64,000 nucleotides of DNA, taken from the NCBI GenBank assembly GCA_007693535.1, contig REDK01000116.1:1-64000 (forward strand), in the 5' to 3' direction. The position numbers were made by a program, and so were the translations under genes. Numbering within the stretch: the first letter of the stretch is position 1; every line of letters starts with the position of its first letter. Of the stretch, positions 9,184 through 18,102 are shown piece after piece. The notes under the pieces were generated by a model that was given only the letters and a program-made list of their open reading frames with translations, did no database searches and was not told the DNA's origin. This DNA is from Chromatiaceae bacterium (GTDB lineage: Bacteria; Pseudomonadota; Gammaproteobacteria; Chromatiales; Chromatiaceae).

Positions 9184-10020
9184 ATGACCCACGCCCAACC
9201 ACCTGGCCAACGCCCTGATCAACCTTCCGATCAGGCTCCCAATCAACCCTTCCTGCAGCGCCTGTGGCAGCGCATGCGGCTGCACCCTCGGGGCCTCGCC
9301 GGGCCGGTGCTGATGGTCTCGGTGCTCGCCGGCCTGCTGGTGTTCTGGATCCACTTCGAGCCCACCGTCTTCGCCGACTGGAAGCGCGAGGCCGGACCGG
9401 TGCCCTTCTTCATCGGGCTCGCCTTGCTGCCAGCCATCGGGGTGCCACCGACGCCATTCTTCATCCTCGCCGGGGCCACCTTCTCCGTGTGGGTCAATCT
9501 GCTCGGGATCGCCCTCGCCCTGGCCGTCAATGTCGCCCTGTCCTATGCCATCGCCCATCGCCTGCTGCGCGCCTGGACTGAGCGCCTGCTCGATCGCGCG
9601 CGGGTGCGTCTGCTCGATCACGGTGGCCGCAATGCCCTGCGCTATGCCCTGCTGATCAAGCTCGCCCCCGGCGTCCCGATGGCCCTGAAGAACTATCTGG
9701 TTGCCCTATGCGGCGTCAGCTTTGCCCAGTACTTCGCGGTCTGCTTCGGTATCTCTGCCGCCTACGCACTCGTCTTTGTCTACCTCGGCGAGAGCCTCTC
9801 GGAGCCGCGTCCAGGCAACATCCTGCTGGCACTCGGCCTGCTGTTGGTACTGATACTGGTGTTCTGGGTGGTGCGCCGCCGTATCGACGGGGAGGTCGGC
9901 GATGACGTCGCCCCTCCGCCACTGGCCGCCGCCGTCCTACCGTCGGCAGTGCTGCCCCGGTCGCCAGCCGCATCCAACCCGCCGCCGGCAACGCCAAACA
10001 GGGGCGCGGGTGGCGACTGA
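9184..10020 (+). CDS. TVP38/TMEM64-family membrane protein
   Basis: This is an inner-membrane protein of the SNARE-associated (DedA-like, PF09335) superfamily. It has hydrophobic segments near MVSVLAGLLVFWI, PFFIGLALLPAIG, VWVNLLGIALALAVNVALSYAIA, YFAVCFGISAAYALVFVYL and ILLALGLLLVLILVFWVV. The family motifs lie in PPTPFFILAGATF and LLIKLAPGVPMALKNYLVALCGVSFAQYF. Relatives are proposed lipid scramblases or transporters. The ATG at 9184 starts a 278-aa protein with a Gln/Pro-rich N-terminus; the C-terminal 45 residues are a disordered Pro/Ala tail. Confidence 0.85.
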   Translation: MTHAQPPGQRPDQPSDQAPNQPFLQRLWQRMRLHPRGLAGPVLMVSVLAGLLVFWIHFEPTVFADWKREAGPVPFFIGLALLPAIGVPPTPFFILAGATFSVWVNLLGIALALAVNVALSYAIAHRLLRAWTERLLDRARVRLLDHGGRNALRYALLIKLAPGVPMALKNYLVALCGVSFAQYFAVCFGISAAYALVFVYLGESLSEPRPGNILLALGLLLVLILVFWVVRRRIDGEVGDDVAPPPLAAAVLPSAVLPRSPAASNPPPATPNRGAGGD

Positions 10021-10197
10021 GGCTGCACCCGAATTCCGGCCCTCCACGCACCCTCGACCCAGGCCTCAGGTCTACGGGCTTGTCGGCCCCGTGCGGCAAC
10101 CCAACCTTGGCCAACACCATGAAAAGGCGCCGGGCGGCAGCGAGCGGTCGCGACCTTCCGGGCCCGGGCGCGCCAACCTGGCAGTCCCTACGCCTTG

Positions 10198-10354
10198 GGC
10201 AATTGCCGGAAAACGGTGATGCCAGATGACGCAGGATTGCCGTTCGCCTTCGGGGCTGGCAGAAGCATTGCAAGCTGTGCGACCGCCAGCGCGACGCCGA
10301 AGGCGGGCGTCAAGACAGGCCTAATGGCATGGAAGTTGACAGAAATCGCCTCAG
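10198..10354. repeat. Long imperfect-hairpin repeat, copy 1
   Basis: This 157-bp element shares blocks with the copy at 59339-59505. They include GATGCCAGATGACGCAGGAT, CGTTCGCCTTC, GCGACGCCGAAGGCGGG and AGTTGACAGAAATCGCCTCAG. Its two halves are imperfect inverted repeats: the ends are GGCAATTGCCGG and the complement of CAGAAATCGCC, and the inner stem CGCCTTCGG/CCGAAGGCG is perfect. It ends about 20 bases before the ibaG ATG, so it lies in that gene's leader. It encodes no obvious protein. Confidence 0.75.
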
Positions 10355-10373
10355 TCCTAATGAGAGAGCAGTT

Positions 10374-10607
10374 ATGCAGACAGAAGCAGTCGCATCCCTC
10401 ATCCGCGCTGGCCTGCCCGGTGCCGAGGTCGAGGTCACAGGTGACGGCAGTCACTTCGAGGCCATCGTTGTCAGCCCCGCCTTCGAGGGGCTGTCGCTGA
10501 TCAAGAAACAGCGCCTGGTGATGGACACGGTGCGCGCCGAGATCAACTCCGGAGAACTCCACGCCCTGTCCATCAAGACCCTGACGCCGGCAGAGCGGGC
10601 GGCCTGA
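10374..10607 (+). CDS. ibaG: BolA-family protein IbaG
   Basis: IbaG/BolA proteins pair with monothiol glutaredoxins and take part in iron-sulfur handling and acid or stress responses. The 77-aa protein contains the BolA core VEVTGDGSHFEAIVVSPAFEGLSLIKKQRLV and the C-terminal HALSIKTLTPAE. I chose the ATG at 10374 (GAGAG upstream) because residues before it derive from the repeat element. Its 3' end overlaps the convergent phoR by 35 bases. It lacks its frequent neighbours murA and mla. Confidence 0.9.
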   Translation: MQTEAVASLIRAGLPGAEVEVTGDGSHFEAIVVSPAFEGLSLIKKQRLVMDTVRAEINSGELHALSIKTLTPAERAA

Positions 10608-11979
10608 CCGGCGGCACCCCGGCCGTCAGCGACTGTGGCCCCGCCGCGGCATCTCGCCGCACCGCACTCGCGGCCGGAAACTGGCAGGTGAAGACCGACC
10701 CCAGCCCGACCTCGCTGGCAATCAGCAGCCGGGCATCGTGGCGATTGAGCACGTGCTTGACGATCGCCAGCCCCAGCCCGGTCCCGCCGGAGGCGCGGGA
10801 GCGAGCGGTGTCAATGCGATAGAAGCGCTCGGTCAACCGCGGGATGTGCTCGGCGGCGATACCGGGGCCGTCGTCGCGCACCGTGAATTCCGGGCCGTCG
10901 TCGCCCTTGCCCCAGATCACCCGCACCCGGCTGCCGGTCGGCGTATGCTTGATCGCATTGAGCACCAGGTTTGAAAACGCGCTACGCAATTCGGCCTCAT
11001 TGCCAAGCAAGAGCAGGTTTTGGTCTAGTTGCATCTCGATGCGGTGGCGGCCTCCGCTGAGGGCACGCGCATCGGCCAGGATGCCGTCAATCTCCACCGG
11101 CACGGGCACCGGGGCAATCTGCGCGGCGCGATCATCCATCTCCAGGCGAGACAGGGTCAGTAGGTCCTCGACGATGTGGCGCATCCGCTGGGTCTGGCTT
11201 TGCATCAGGACCAGCGGCCGGCGATGGCCCGGCGGGGTCAGGGCGCTGTCGGCCAGACTCTCCAGAAAGCCGGCGATCACGGTCAGCGGGGTACGTAGTT
11301 CGTGGGAGGCGTTGGCGACGAAGTCGCGCCGGATCATGTTCAGGTGATAGACCTTGGTGATATCGCGCCCCACCACTAGGCGCTGCTTCTTGCGCTCCCC
11401 GAAGGGGGCCACCCGCAGGGAGAGCATCAGCGTCTTGTTGTGGCGCGGGGTCGCCTCCAGCGGCCGGGCATAATCGCCGCGATCCAGATACTCGGCCAGG
11501 CCGGGATGCTCGAACACCTCGCTCAGGTGCCGGCCATCGTCCTGCGGCCAGTGCAGGTTCATTAGCAGGGCAGCGGCCGGGTTGGCCCATTCCACCCGCT
11601 TGGACTTATCCAGGATCACCAGTGCGTCCGGCACCGAATTGGCCGCCTCGCGGAAGCGGCGGGTGAAGCGCACCTGGCGCTTGCGCTCCTTGCGACCGCG
11701 CTGCTGATAACGGGCGATGCTGCGATAGACGAGACCCCACAGGCCGTGCGGGAACGGTGGTACCAGCCGATGCTGACGGCGGATCAGCCGGGTCAGACGC
11801 AGCAGCAGCCAGAGCTGGCGTCCCAAGTACGGAAGCAGAGCGATCAGCAGGGCCGGCGCCAGGCCCAGCCTGACCAGCATCAGCAGCGCCGCCAGGGCAG
11901 CCACCACCGCGAGCTGCAACAACTCGAAGCCCAGGATGCCCGGGCGACGATCATCAGACTTGGGATTGGGCGTGGCCAA
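10573..11979 (-). CDS. phoR: Phosphate-regulon sensor histidine kinase PhoR
   Basis: The 468-aa kinase has two N-terminal membrane segments (about 18-52), a PhoR-type linker and a PAS domain (VPDALVILDKSKRVEWANPAA). A HisKA domain with His226 (NASHELRTPLTVIAGFLESL) and an HATPase domain with N, G1 and G2 boxes (NLVLNAIKHTP, DDGPGIA, GGTGLGLAIVKHV) follow. It phosphorylates PhoB when phosphate is scarce, normally under control of PstSCAB and PhoU, which are not in this window. phoB lies 66 bases upstream on the same strand. A 30-residue Pro/Ala tail extends past the kinase core. Confidence 0.93.
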   Translation of the reverse strand: MATPNPKSDDRRPGILGFELLQLAVVAALAALLMLVRLGLAPALLIALLPYLGRQLWLLLRLTRLIRRQHRLVPPFPHGLWGLVYRSIARYQQRGRKERKRQVRFTRRFREAANSVPDALVILDKSKRVEWANPAAALLMNLHWPQDDGRHLSEVFEHPGLAEYLDRGDYARPLEATPRHNKTLMLSLRVAPFGERKKQRLVVGRDITKVYHLNMIRRDFVANASHELRTPLTVIAGFLESLADSALTPPGHRRPLVLMQSQTQRMRHIVEDLLTLSRLEMDDRAAQIAPVPVPVEIDGILADARALSGGRHRIEMQLDQNLLLLGNEAELRSAFSNLVLNAIKHTPTGSRVRVIWGKGDDGPEFTVRDDGPGIAAEHIPRLTERFYRIDTARSRASGGTGLGLAIVKHVLNRHDARLLIASEVGLGSVFTCQFPAASAVRRDAAAGPQSLTAGVPPVRPPALPASGS

Positions 11980-12045
11980 TGGTCGCCTGGTCGTTGGTTA
12001 TGGCGGCTTGCTGGCCGGGTAGCGGCAACGGCGGCCGCCTGCCGG

Positions 12046-12726
12046 TCATTTCTCCGAGAAGCGGTAGCCGACCCCACGCACGGTCTGCAACAGATGGGCA
12101 TGGCCGGTCTGCTCCAGGGCCTTGCGCAGGCGCCGCACGTGCACATCCACGGTGCGCTCCTCCACGTAGACCTGATCGCCCCAGACCTGGTCGAGCAGTT
12201 GCGAGCGGCTGAAGGCGCGGTCGGTATGCGTCATGAAGAAGTGCAGCAGCCGGTATTCGGTGGGGGCGATGTCGATGCCCACCCCGCCGGCGCTGACCCG
12301 ATGGCTAACATTATCGATGCAGAGCCCGCCAATCTCGATCTGATCGGCGACCTCCTCCGGGCGGCTGCGACGCAGCACCGCATTGACCCGGGCCACCAGT
12401 TCGCGCGGCGAGAAGGGCTTGGTGACATAGTCGTCGGCACCGGTGTCAAGCCCACGCACCCGATCTTCCTCCTCTACCCGGGCGCTGACCATGATGATGG
12501 GCAGGTGGCGGGTCTTGGCATGCTGCTTCAGTTGCGCGGCCAGTTCCAGCCCCGAGCGCCCAGGCAGCATCCAGTCCAGCAGCAGCAAGTCGGGATGCTC
12601 CAGCAGTAGCTTGCGCGCCTCGTCGGCATGGCCGGCCTCAAGCACGCGAAAGCCCGCCTCCTCCAGCGCAAAGCGAAGCATCTCACGGATGTCGGGCTCA
12701 TCATCGACGATCAGGACAGTGGCCAT
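12046..12726 (-). CDS. phoB: Phosphate-regulon response regulator PhoB
   Basis: This is an OmpR/PhoB-type regulator of 226 aa. The receiver domain has the acidic pocket (VDDEPD), phospho-acceptor Asp51 (LLLDWMLPG) and Lys in YVTKPFSP. The winged-helix domain carries LTPTEYRLL-like IAPTEYRLLHFFM and RTVDVHVRRLRKAL, and ends VRGVGYRFSEK. It activates pho-box promoters. It is the first gene of the phoBR pair. Confidence 0.95.
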   Translation of the reverse strand: MATVLIVDDEPDIREMLRFALEEAGFRVLEAGHADEARKLLLEHPDLLLLDWMLPGRSGLELAAQLKQHAKTRHLPIIMVSARVEEEDRVRGLDTGADDYVTKPFSPRELVARVNAVLRRSRPEEVADQIEIGGLCIDNVSHRVSAGGVGIDIAPTEYRLLHFFMTHTDRAFSRSQLLDQVWGDQVYVEERTVDVHVRRLRKALEQTGHAHLLQTVRGVGYRFSEK

Positions 12727-12939
12727 GGGTGTGGTCCGGTCGGTCTGGACAGAGGGGCGTGGCGGCGCACGGCCGCTGGCCGGCAGCCGCCGGCGGCGCC
12801 GGTCAGGCGGTGGCGCCTATGGTATGTACAGCAGATGACCGACAGGTTACGGTGCGGGCTCGCGTCCCGCCGGCCACCCCAATTGCCGGCGAACGGTCTA
12901 ACATTGGATCCTGTGCCCCGTTCCTGCTCCGCACTGGCA

Positions 12940-13683
12940 ATGGAATCCCGCAACGACATCGACATCCTCCCTCCGGACCCGCCTCCGTCCGAGGTCCAAC
13001 CCCCGACCGCGGCTGCCCCGACGGCCGCCGGGCCGGCCGCATCTCGTGCATCCAGCCTGGTGTCGACGCCGCAGCCCGCCTCGGCGTCGCCATTGACTGC
13101 CCCTTGCGGGAATCCGGCCGCGGCCGGTCAGGCGAGCCGGTCGGTGTTTCGCGGTCGCATCATCGAGGTCGGGGTGGAGCAGGTACGGCTGCCCAATGGC
13201 CGTACCATGGAACTGGAGGTGGTCCGCCATCCGGGCGGGGCCGCCGCGGTGGCGATCGACGACCGCCGGCGGGTCTGTCTGCTGCGCCAATACCGGCATG
13301 CCGCTGGCGGCTGGCTGTGGGAGTTGCCCGCCGGCAAGCTCGACCCCGGCGAAGGCCCAGCCCGCACCGCCGAGCGCGAACTGGCCGAGGAGGCCGGGCT
13401 GGTGGCCAGCACCTGGGAACCGCTCGGCTGCCTGCACAGCTCCCCCGGCGTCTTCGCCGAGGTGATCTGGCTCTATCTGGCGCTGGGGCTGAGCGAGGTG
13501 GATCTGGGCCATGACCAGGAAGAGGTCATCGAGGTGCATTGGCTGCCACTCGAGCAGGCCCTCGCCTGGTGCCGCGACGGCAACATCACCGATGCGAAGA
13601 CCCTGATCGGCCTGTTCCGGGCCCAAGCCAATCTGCGACTGGGGGCCGAGAGCGGCGAACCGGTGCTCGCCGAGGATGTCTAA
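12940..13683 (+). CDS. NUDIX hydrolase, ADP-ribose pyrophosphatase-like
   Basis: A perfect Nudix box (GKLDPGEGPARTAERELAEEAG) follows the NudF-like strands FRGRIIEVGVEQVRLPNG and RVCLLRQYRHAAGGWLWELPAG, so it probably hydrolyses ADP-ribose or a similar nucleoside diphosphate sugar. From the ATG at 12940 it has 247 aa, with about 60 disordered Pro/Ala residues before the domain. A later start is possible, but no better ribosome site is seen. It is transcribed divergently from phoB. Confidence 0.88.
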   Translation: MESRNDIDILPPDPPPSEVQPPTAAAPTAAGPAASRASSLVSTPQPASASPLTAPCGNPAAAGQASRSVFRGRIIEVGVEQVRLPNGRTMELEVVRHPGGAAAVAIDDRRRVCLLRQYRHAAGGWLWELPAGKLDPGEGPARTAERELAEEAGLVASTWEPLGCLHSSPGVFAEVIWLYLALGLSEVDLGHDQEEVIEVHWLPLEQALAWCRDGNITDAKTLIGLFRAQANLRLGAESGEPVLAEDV

Positions 13684-14053
13684 GCGGCCGCGTAGGCCGC
13701 TGGCGGCAATCCTCGTCCTCTGCCAAGCCCAGCGCACCGGACCCGCCGCAACCGGCCCCGCTGAATCCGGCCCGCTGGGCATGTTAGAGTCCCCCGAGCC
13801 GGACTGAGCGGCGCCGCGGCCAGCGCACCCCAAGGCCCGACCTCCTGGCCGGAAGCGCGCTGCACCGCATCATTCTGCGGTGCCAGAGCTGCGCATCCGC
13901 ACCCCGCGCTGGCCGCCAGCCGCCGCTGCGCCGTGTCCCGCGGTTCACTCGGGCGACACGGACGCCCGCCGCGGTGGCGACCAAGGCCGTTCCGCTCCTC
14001 CCCATTGCGACCGTTCAGGTCCGCCATCTCGCGCGGTGACGACAACACAGACC
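13684..14053. other. Intergenic region, nothing recognised
   Basis: These 370 GC-rich bases between the NUDIX gene and the membrane-protein gene hold no ORF with recognisable protein character and no clear hairpin-plus-T terminator. Confidence 0.3.
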
Positions 14054-15127
14054 ATGACCACTGAGATCACCCCCGGGGCCTTCAGCCATCCGGATCAACC
14101 GGTGCGCCATTCCTATCCGCTGGCCATCGAACAGGCTAGCCTCGCTACCGCCATCGGCCTGCTGCGCAAGACGATGCCCTATGCGCTGATGCGCTTCGGG
14201 ATCCTGCTGGCAGTCTCCATCGGCACGTTGATTTGGCTCGGGGCCACCGTCGGCGGTGGCGTCTGGCTCGGCGAGTTCGTCCATCCCTTCATCGGCATGG
14301 GCTGGCTCATCGGCGGCTTCGGCCTCTACGGCTATATCTGGTACATGGTGGTGCGCTACGGCCTGTACCTGATCAAGGCCGGACACATCGCGGTATTGAC
14401 CGAACTGATCACCCGCAATCAGATCGATACCGGCGAGAAACACATGTTTGCCTACGGCAAGGACGTCGTGTTGGCCCGATTCAAAGAGGTCAATATGCTG
14501 TTCGGGCTGGATCTGCTGATCGCCGGCGTGATCAAGGCCTTCAACCGCACCCTGGACTTCGTCGGCCGCCTGCTGCCGGTCCCGGGCATGCAGGGTCTGA
14601 CCCAATTGGTCGGGCTACTGCTCAACGCGATGACCACCCACATCGACGAGACCCTGTTCTCGTACAATCTGGCCCGTGGCGACGACAACCCATGGCGCTC
14701 GTCCCGAGACGGTCTGGTGTACTACGCCCAGAACGCCATGGACATCTTGAAGACGGCGGTGTGGATCGTGATCCTGGAGAAGATCCTGACCGTCATCACC
14801 TGGCTGCTACTGCTGCTACCGGCCTTTGGGGTGGCCTATCTGATGCCCGGCTCGCAGGTGGCGATCTGGGCATTCGTGATTGCTGCCCTATTTGCTTGGA
14901 ACGTCAAATCCGCCTTCCTGCACCCGCTGTTTCTAATCATGATCATGACCAGGTTCCATGTCAGCGTCCGCGGGCAACCCATTGATGAGACCTGGGATAC
15001 GCGCCTGGAGCGTATCAGCGGCAAGTTTGCCAAGATTAAGGCCGGCATCGCGGACTGGAAGCCACCGCGCAACCCGCCCGCCCCACTCCCGGCCGATGCA
15101 CCGGCCGACCGCCCGGCCGCATCATAG
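14054..15127 (+). CDS. Conserved membrane protein of unknown function
   Basis: The 357-aa protein has about five or six membrane segments (MRFGILLAVSIGTLIWLGA, FIGMGWLIGGFGLYGYIWYMVV, TAVWIVILEKILTVITWLLLLLPAFGVAYLM, VAIWAFVIAALFAWNV, HPLFLIMIMTRF). Between them lies a long conserved-looking cytoplasmic or periplasmic region with charged and aromatic residues (HIDETLFSYNLARGDDNPWRSS). I do not recognise a family with certainty. The protein ends with a Pro/Ala-rich tail. The ATG at 14054 follows ACCATGACC with no strong ribosome site. Confidence 0.65.
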   Translation: MTTEITPGAFSHPDQPVRHSYPLAIEQASLATAIGLLRKTMPYALMRFGILLAVSIGTLIWLGATVGGGVWLGEFVHPFIGMGWLIGGFGLYGYIWYMVVRYGLYLIKAGHIAVLTELITRNQIDTGEKHMFAYGKDVVLARFKEVNMLFGLDLLIAGVIKAFNRTLDFVGRLLPVPGMQGLTQLVGLLLNAMTTHIDETLFSYNLARGDDNPWRSSRDGLVYYAQNAMDILKTAVWIVILEKILTVITWLLLLLPAFGVAYLMPGSQVAIWAFVIAALFAWNVKSAFLHPLFLIMIMTRFHVSVRGQPIDETWDTRLERISGKFAKIKAGIADWKPPRNPPAPLPADAPADRPAAS

Positions 15128-15237
15128 TCGTCGGGCGACACGCCGGATCGACCATAGTCTCCAGCATGTCCACCAGACAGCCCGTTGAGGGCGACAGCGT
15201 TGACCGATTACCGCCTCTCCAGCAAACCGGAGGATTC

Positions 15238-15624
15238 ATGGCGATGCGATCTGCACCAACCGGCGCCCCGCGCCGCGGCTTCACCCTGATCGAGCTACTG
15301 GTGACCGTGGCCATCGTCGCCATTTTGGCCGCGGTTGCCTATCCGAGTTATAGCACCCAGGTCGACAAGGCTCGGCGTGCCACCATGCAGGGTGAACTGG
15401 TCCGTCTGGCCCAATTTATGGAGCGCATCTATTCCGAGAATGGCCGGTATAACCCCGACGACCAGAAACCCAGCATCCCGGACGACTTTGAATACTATAC
15501 AGTCAGCATCTTGGTCGACTCGCAGACATTCATACTCACCGCGACACCAAAACCTAACGGCCCGCCGGGGGATCTCACCATCGATCATCGAGGACAGCGG
15601 ACTTGGGACGGCAAAACCTGGTAG
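15238..15624 (+). CDS. Type IV pilin-like protein (PilE family)
   Basis: This is a prepilin with a short leader ending in Gly and the canonical N-methylation/hydrophobic stretch (RGFTLIELLVTVAIVAILAAVAYPSY). A charged helix and a small globular domain follow (ERIYSENGRYNPD, YYTVSILVDSQTFILTATPK), ending GQRTWDGKTW. GGAGG precedes the ATG. The usual C-terminal Cys-Trp of many PilE proteins is replaced: there is Trp at the end but no cysteine in the protein, so the D-region disulfide is absent. It is likely a minor pilin. No other pil genes are nearby. Confidence 0.85.
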   Translation: MAMRSAPTGAPRRGFTLIELLVTVAIVAILAAVAYPSYSTQVDKARRATMQGELVRLAQFMERIYSENGRYNPDDQKPSIPDDFEYYTVSILVDSQTFILTATPKPNGPPGDLTIDHRGQRTWDGKTW

Positions 15625-16133
15625 AGCGGTGGTAGAGGCGGCGCCCCAACGGCATCCGGTCCACATCAGAGGTCAGCGATCAGCAGATGAATCTGCTTCA
15701 CTCAGCTTTGCCAGGCCTTGCCGATGGGGCAACATAGCCAGTGCCACGAACTGTCGCGTATCCAGCACCCGGTTGTTGGCGTTGTTGCCACGAGCCCGCG
15801 TGAACGTCCGTGCGGCAGGCGCCGGCAGCGCGGCAAAGATCATCTGATCAGTGCACCGCTGCAGCAGGCCCAACAGTCAGCCGCGAATCATCGGAGGCAC
15901 GCTACGTCATTATTTTAAATCACGAAATTTTATATCAAAAAAATCAATCGCCATCGAAAGCCAAATGACAACCACCGTTCGTCGGCTCGCGGCCGGTGAT
16001 AGCAGCCTTTTCGCGCCGCAACAGACCGTATGCGACCGATAGCAGCGGCCCGCGCTGCCGCTGCCCGGTTACAATGCCTGCCAGTTGGCGACCCGGGGAG
16101 CCGGGCCGATGCCGGACAACTGGAGCAGCCCCC
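15625..16133. other. Intergenic region with AT-rich tract
   Basis: No gene is convincing. An AT-rich patch at about 15905-15950 stands out against the GC-rich surroundings and could hold the pgsA promoter or be old insertion debris. A 66-residue minus-strand frame at 15673-15873 was considered and not accepted. Confidence 0.3.
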
Positions 16134-16691
16134 ATGTGGAACATCCCGAATATCCTGACCCTGCTACGGATCGCGTTGATCCCGGTGTTCGTCTTCATCT
16201 TCTATCTGCCGGCCCCTTGGGCGCGGCCGGTCTGTGCGCTGGTCTTTACCGCCGCGGCTGTGACCGATTGGTTGGACGGCTATCTGGCGCGGCGCTGGGG
16301 ACAAACCTCGCCGCTGGGGGCCTTTCTGGACCCGGTGGCCGACAAGCTGATGGTGGCCATCGCACTGGTGCTGCTGGTTCAGGCCGATCCGCACGCCCTG
16401 CTGGCACTGCCGGCGGCGGTGATCATCGGCCGCGAGATCGCCGTCTCAGCCCTGCGCGAGTGGATGGCCGAGGTGGGCGCGCGCGCAACCGTGGCGGTGT
16501 CATTGTCCGGCAAGCTCAAGACCACCGCGCAGATGGTCGCCATCGTGCTGCTGATCCTGCACGAGCCGGTGTTCGGCATCCCCACCCGCGATGGCGGCCT
16601 GGCACTGCTGTATATCGCTGCCCTGCTAACCCTCTGGTCGATGTTCCAGTACCTGCGCGCCGCCTGGCCGGTCCTGACCGCCCGATCCTGA
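16134..16691 (+). CDS. pgsA: CDP-diacylglycerol-glycerol-3-phosphate 3-phosphatidyltransferase
   Basis: PgsA makes phosphatidylglycerophosphate, the committed step to phosphatidylglycerol and cardiolipin. The 185-aa membrane protein begins [13 protein letters not shown] and contains the full CDP-alcohol phosphotransferase signature D-x2-DG-x2-AR-x8-G-x3-D-x3-D ([13 protein letters not shown] through LDPVADK). About four hydrophobic segments follow. Residues upstream of the ATG at 16134 are not conserved. Confidence 0.95.
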   Translation: MWNIPNILTLLRIALIPVFVFIFYLPAPWARPVCALVFTAAAVTDWLDGYLARRWGQTSPLGAFLDPVADKLMVAIALVLLVQADPHALLALPAAVIIGREIAVSALREWMAEVGARATVAVSLSGKLKTTAQMVAIVLLILHEPVFGIPTRDGGLALLYIAALLTLWSMFQYLRAAWPVLTARS

Positions 16692-16812
16692 CCGACGCGC
16701 GACACCTCTGAAAACCGGTCCCCGGCAGCAACGCTGTTGTCAATCCCAACCGATCCAGCGGCAAACGGAAACGGGTAAGTGCAATAGGAACGCTCGGCAT
16801 TTTCTGTCTTTC

Positions 16813-16841
16813 TTGACATTGAACTACGGCAAATCGAGAAT
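16813..16841 (+). promoter_or_regulatory. Putative sigma-70 promoter for cysC
   Basis: TTGACA at 16813-16818 and GAGAAT at 16836-16841 have 17-base spacing, about 130 bases upstream of the cysC start. Confidence 0.5.
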
Positions 16842-16973
16842 CCTGGAAGGTTTTGCCCGCGTACCCGCGCCGCGCGGCGACCGGCCGCCGCCAAGCGATC
16901 CGCAAGCGGCCGAAACAGCAGTCGTGCGCGGATACAAGCCTCCCAGACCATGGATCCGCAGCGGTTTGATTGC

Positions 16974-17648
16974 ATGATAAATGACACCAATGTGACCTGG
17001 CACGAACATCGTGTCTCCCGCGAAGATCGCGAACGCATCAACGGCCACCGCGGCTGCGTGCTCTGGTTCACGGGCCTAAGCGGCTCCGGCAAAAGCACGC
17101 TTGCCAATGTGCTCGATCACCTGTTGACGGCCCGGGGAGTGCGCACCGCGGTGCTTGACGGCGACAACGTGCGCCACAGCCTCAATGCCGGTCCAGGGAT
17201 GCTGCGGGACACTCATGGCGAGGAGTTCGCGCAGCGTTTCGGTCTCGGCTTCACTGCGATCGATCGCGAAGAGAACATTCGCCGCATCGGCGCCGTGGCA
17301 CAATTGTTCTGCGAAGCCGGCATGGTCGCGCTCACCGCCTTTATCAGCCCTTATCGCATCGATAGGGACCGAGTCAGAAACAGCATGCGGTCCGGAGACT
17401 TCATCGAGGTCTTTGTCGACACGCCACTGGCGATCTGCGAACAGCGCGACCCCAAAGGCCTCTACAAGAAAGCCCGCGCCGGCGAGATCAAGCACTTCAC
17501 CGGGATCGACGATCCCTACGAGACCCCGGAATCCCCAGAGCTGGTGATTCATGCCAGCGGCGAGCGCACCCCGGAGGAACTCGCCGGCGAAGTCATCGCC
17601 TATCTCGTCGGCCGCGCAATCCTGCCAGCCGCCGCCGAGCAGCACTGA
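16974..17648 (+). CDS. cysC: Adenylylsulfate kinase (APS kinase)
   Basis: CysC phosphorylates APS to PAPS. The protein has a P-loop (GLSGSGKST, residues 34-42) and the conserved [10 protein letters not shown] and [13 protein letters not shown] motifs. [23 protein letters not shown], characteristic of the family, follows. The ATG at 16974 gives [12 protein letters not shown], aligning with the usual N-terminus; an in-frame ATG at 16950 is the alternative, and neither has a clear ribosome site. In a cell that forms APS from sulfite, CysC would compete with Sat for APS or supply PAPS. It faces away from the sat-apr block. Confidence 0.93.
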   Translation: MINDTNVTWHEHRVSREDRERINGHRGCVLWFTGLSGSGKSTLANVLDHLLTARGVRTAVLDGDNVRHSLNAGPGMLRDTHGEEFAQRFGLGFTAIDREENIRRIGAVAQLFCEAGMVALTAFISPYRIDRDRVRNSMRSGDFIEVFVDTPLAICEQRDPKGLYKKARAGEIKHFTGIDDPYETPESPELVIHASGERTPEELAGEVIAYLVGRAILPAAAEQH

Positions 17649-17782
17649 ACGTTAGTCCGCACCCGCGCTCCCCCTGACACTCCGGCGCCGAACCGGCTTG
17701 ACAGCGCTACCGGGCAGCGCTACGGTCCTTATCCCACCTTTCCCCCAACCCCATTGACCCACCAGAAGACGCAGGTCACCTA

Positions 17783-17944
17783 ATGAGCGATCAAGCAAAA
17801 CCCCGCCCCCAGGTTCCGGACGGTCAGAGTCGTTTTGTCGTTACCCGCCAAAAGCAGCCCAACGAAAAAGGCTTTGTCGGGTACGACGTCATCTGGGAGC
17901 AATTTCAAAAAGAGGTTCCCTATCAAACGCCAAAGCGTCCCTGA
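17783..17944 (+). CDS. Small hypothetical protein, 53 aa
   Basis: An ATG-to-TGA frame encodes a 53-residue, Gln/Lys/Pro-rich soluble protein (start MSDQAKPRPQ, middle GFVGYDVIWEQFQKEV). CAGGT precedes the ATG. Its mixed composition and codon use look protein-like, and a TTGACA-N17-TACGGT pair lies at 17698-17726. I recognise no family. It sits between cysC and another unknown gene in the sulfur region. Confidence 0.5.
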   Translation: MSDQAKPRPQVPDGQSRFVVTRQKQPNEKGFVGYDVIWEQFQKEVPYQTPKRP

Positions 17945-18102
17945 TACCTGTCGCACGAATACCCGCAAAGCGAACACGACCCGGCGCGTGGGCGCGATGC
18001 GCACACGCCTCGGCAACTCTCCACTGAGTGATGCCGCGCAGCATTGGATCGCCCCAGCAATGCCTTGCGGCCGCCGCTCTAACCCGAGGCCGTCATCCGC
18101 GA

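Noticed and set aside
15673-15873. 66-residue minus-strand frame between the pilin and pgsA genes, possibly a pilus gene fragment
   Set aside because: No pilin hydrophobic start, no ribosome site and no motif; I cannot separate it from chance.
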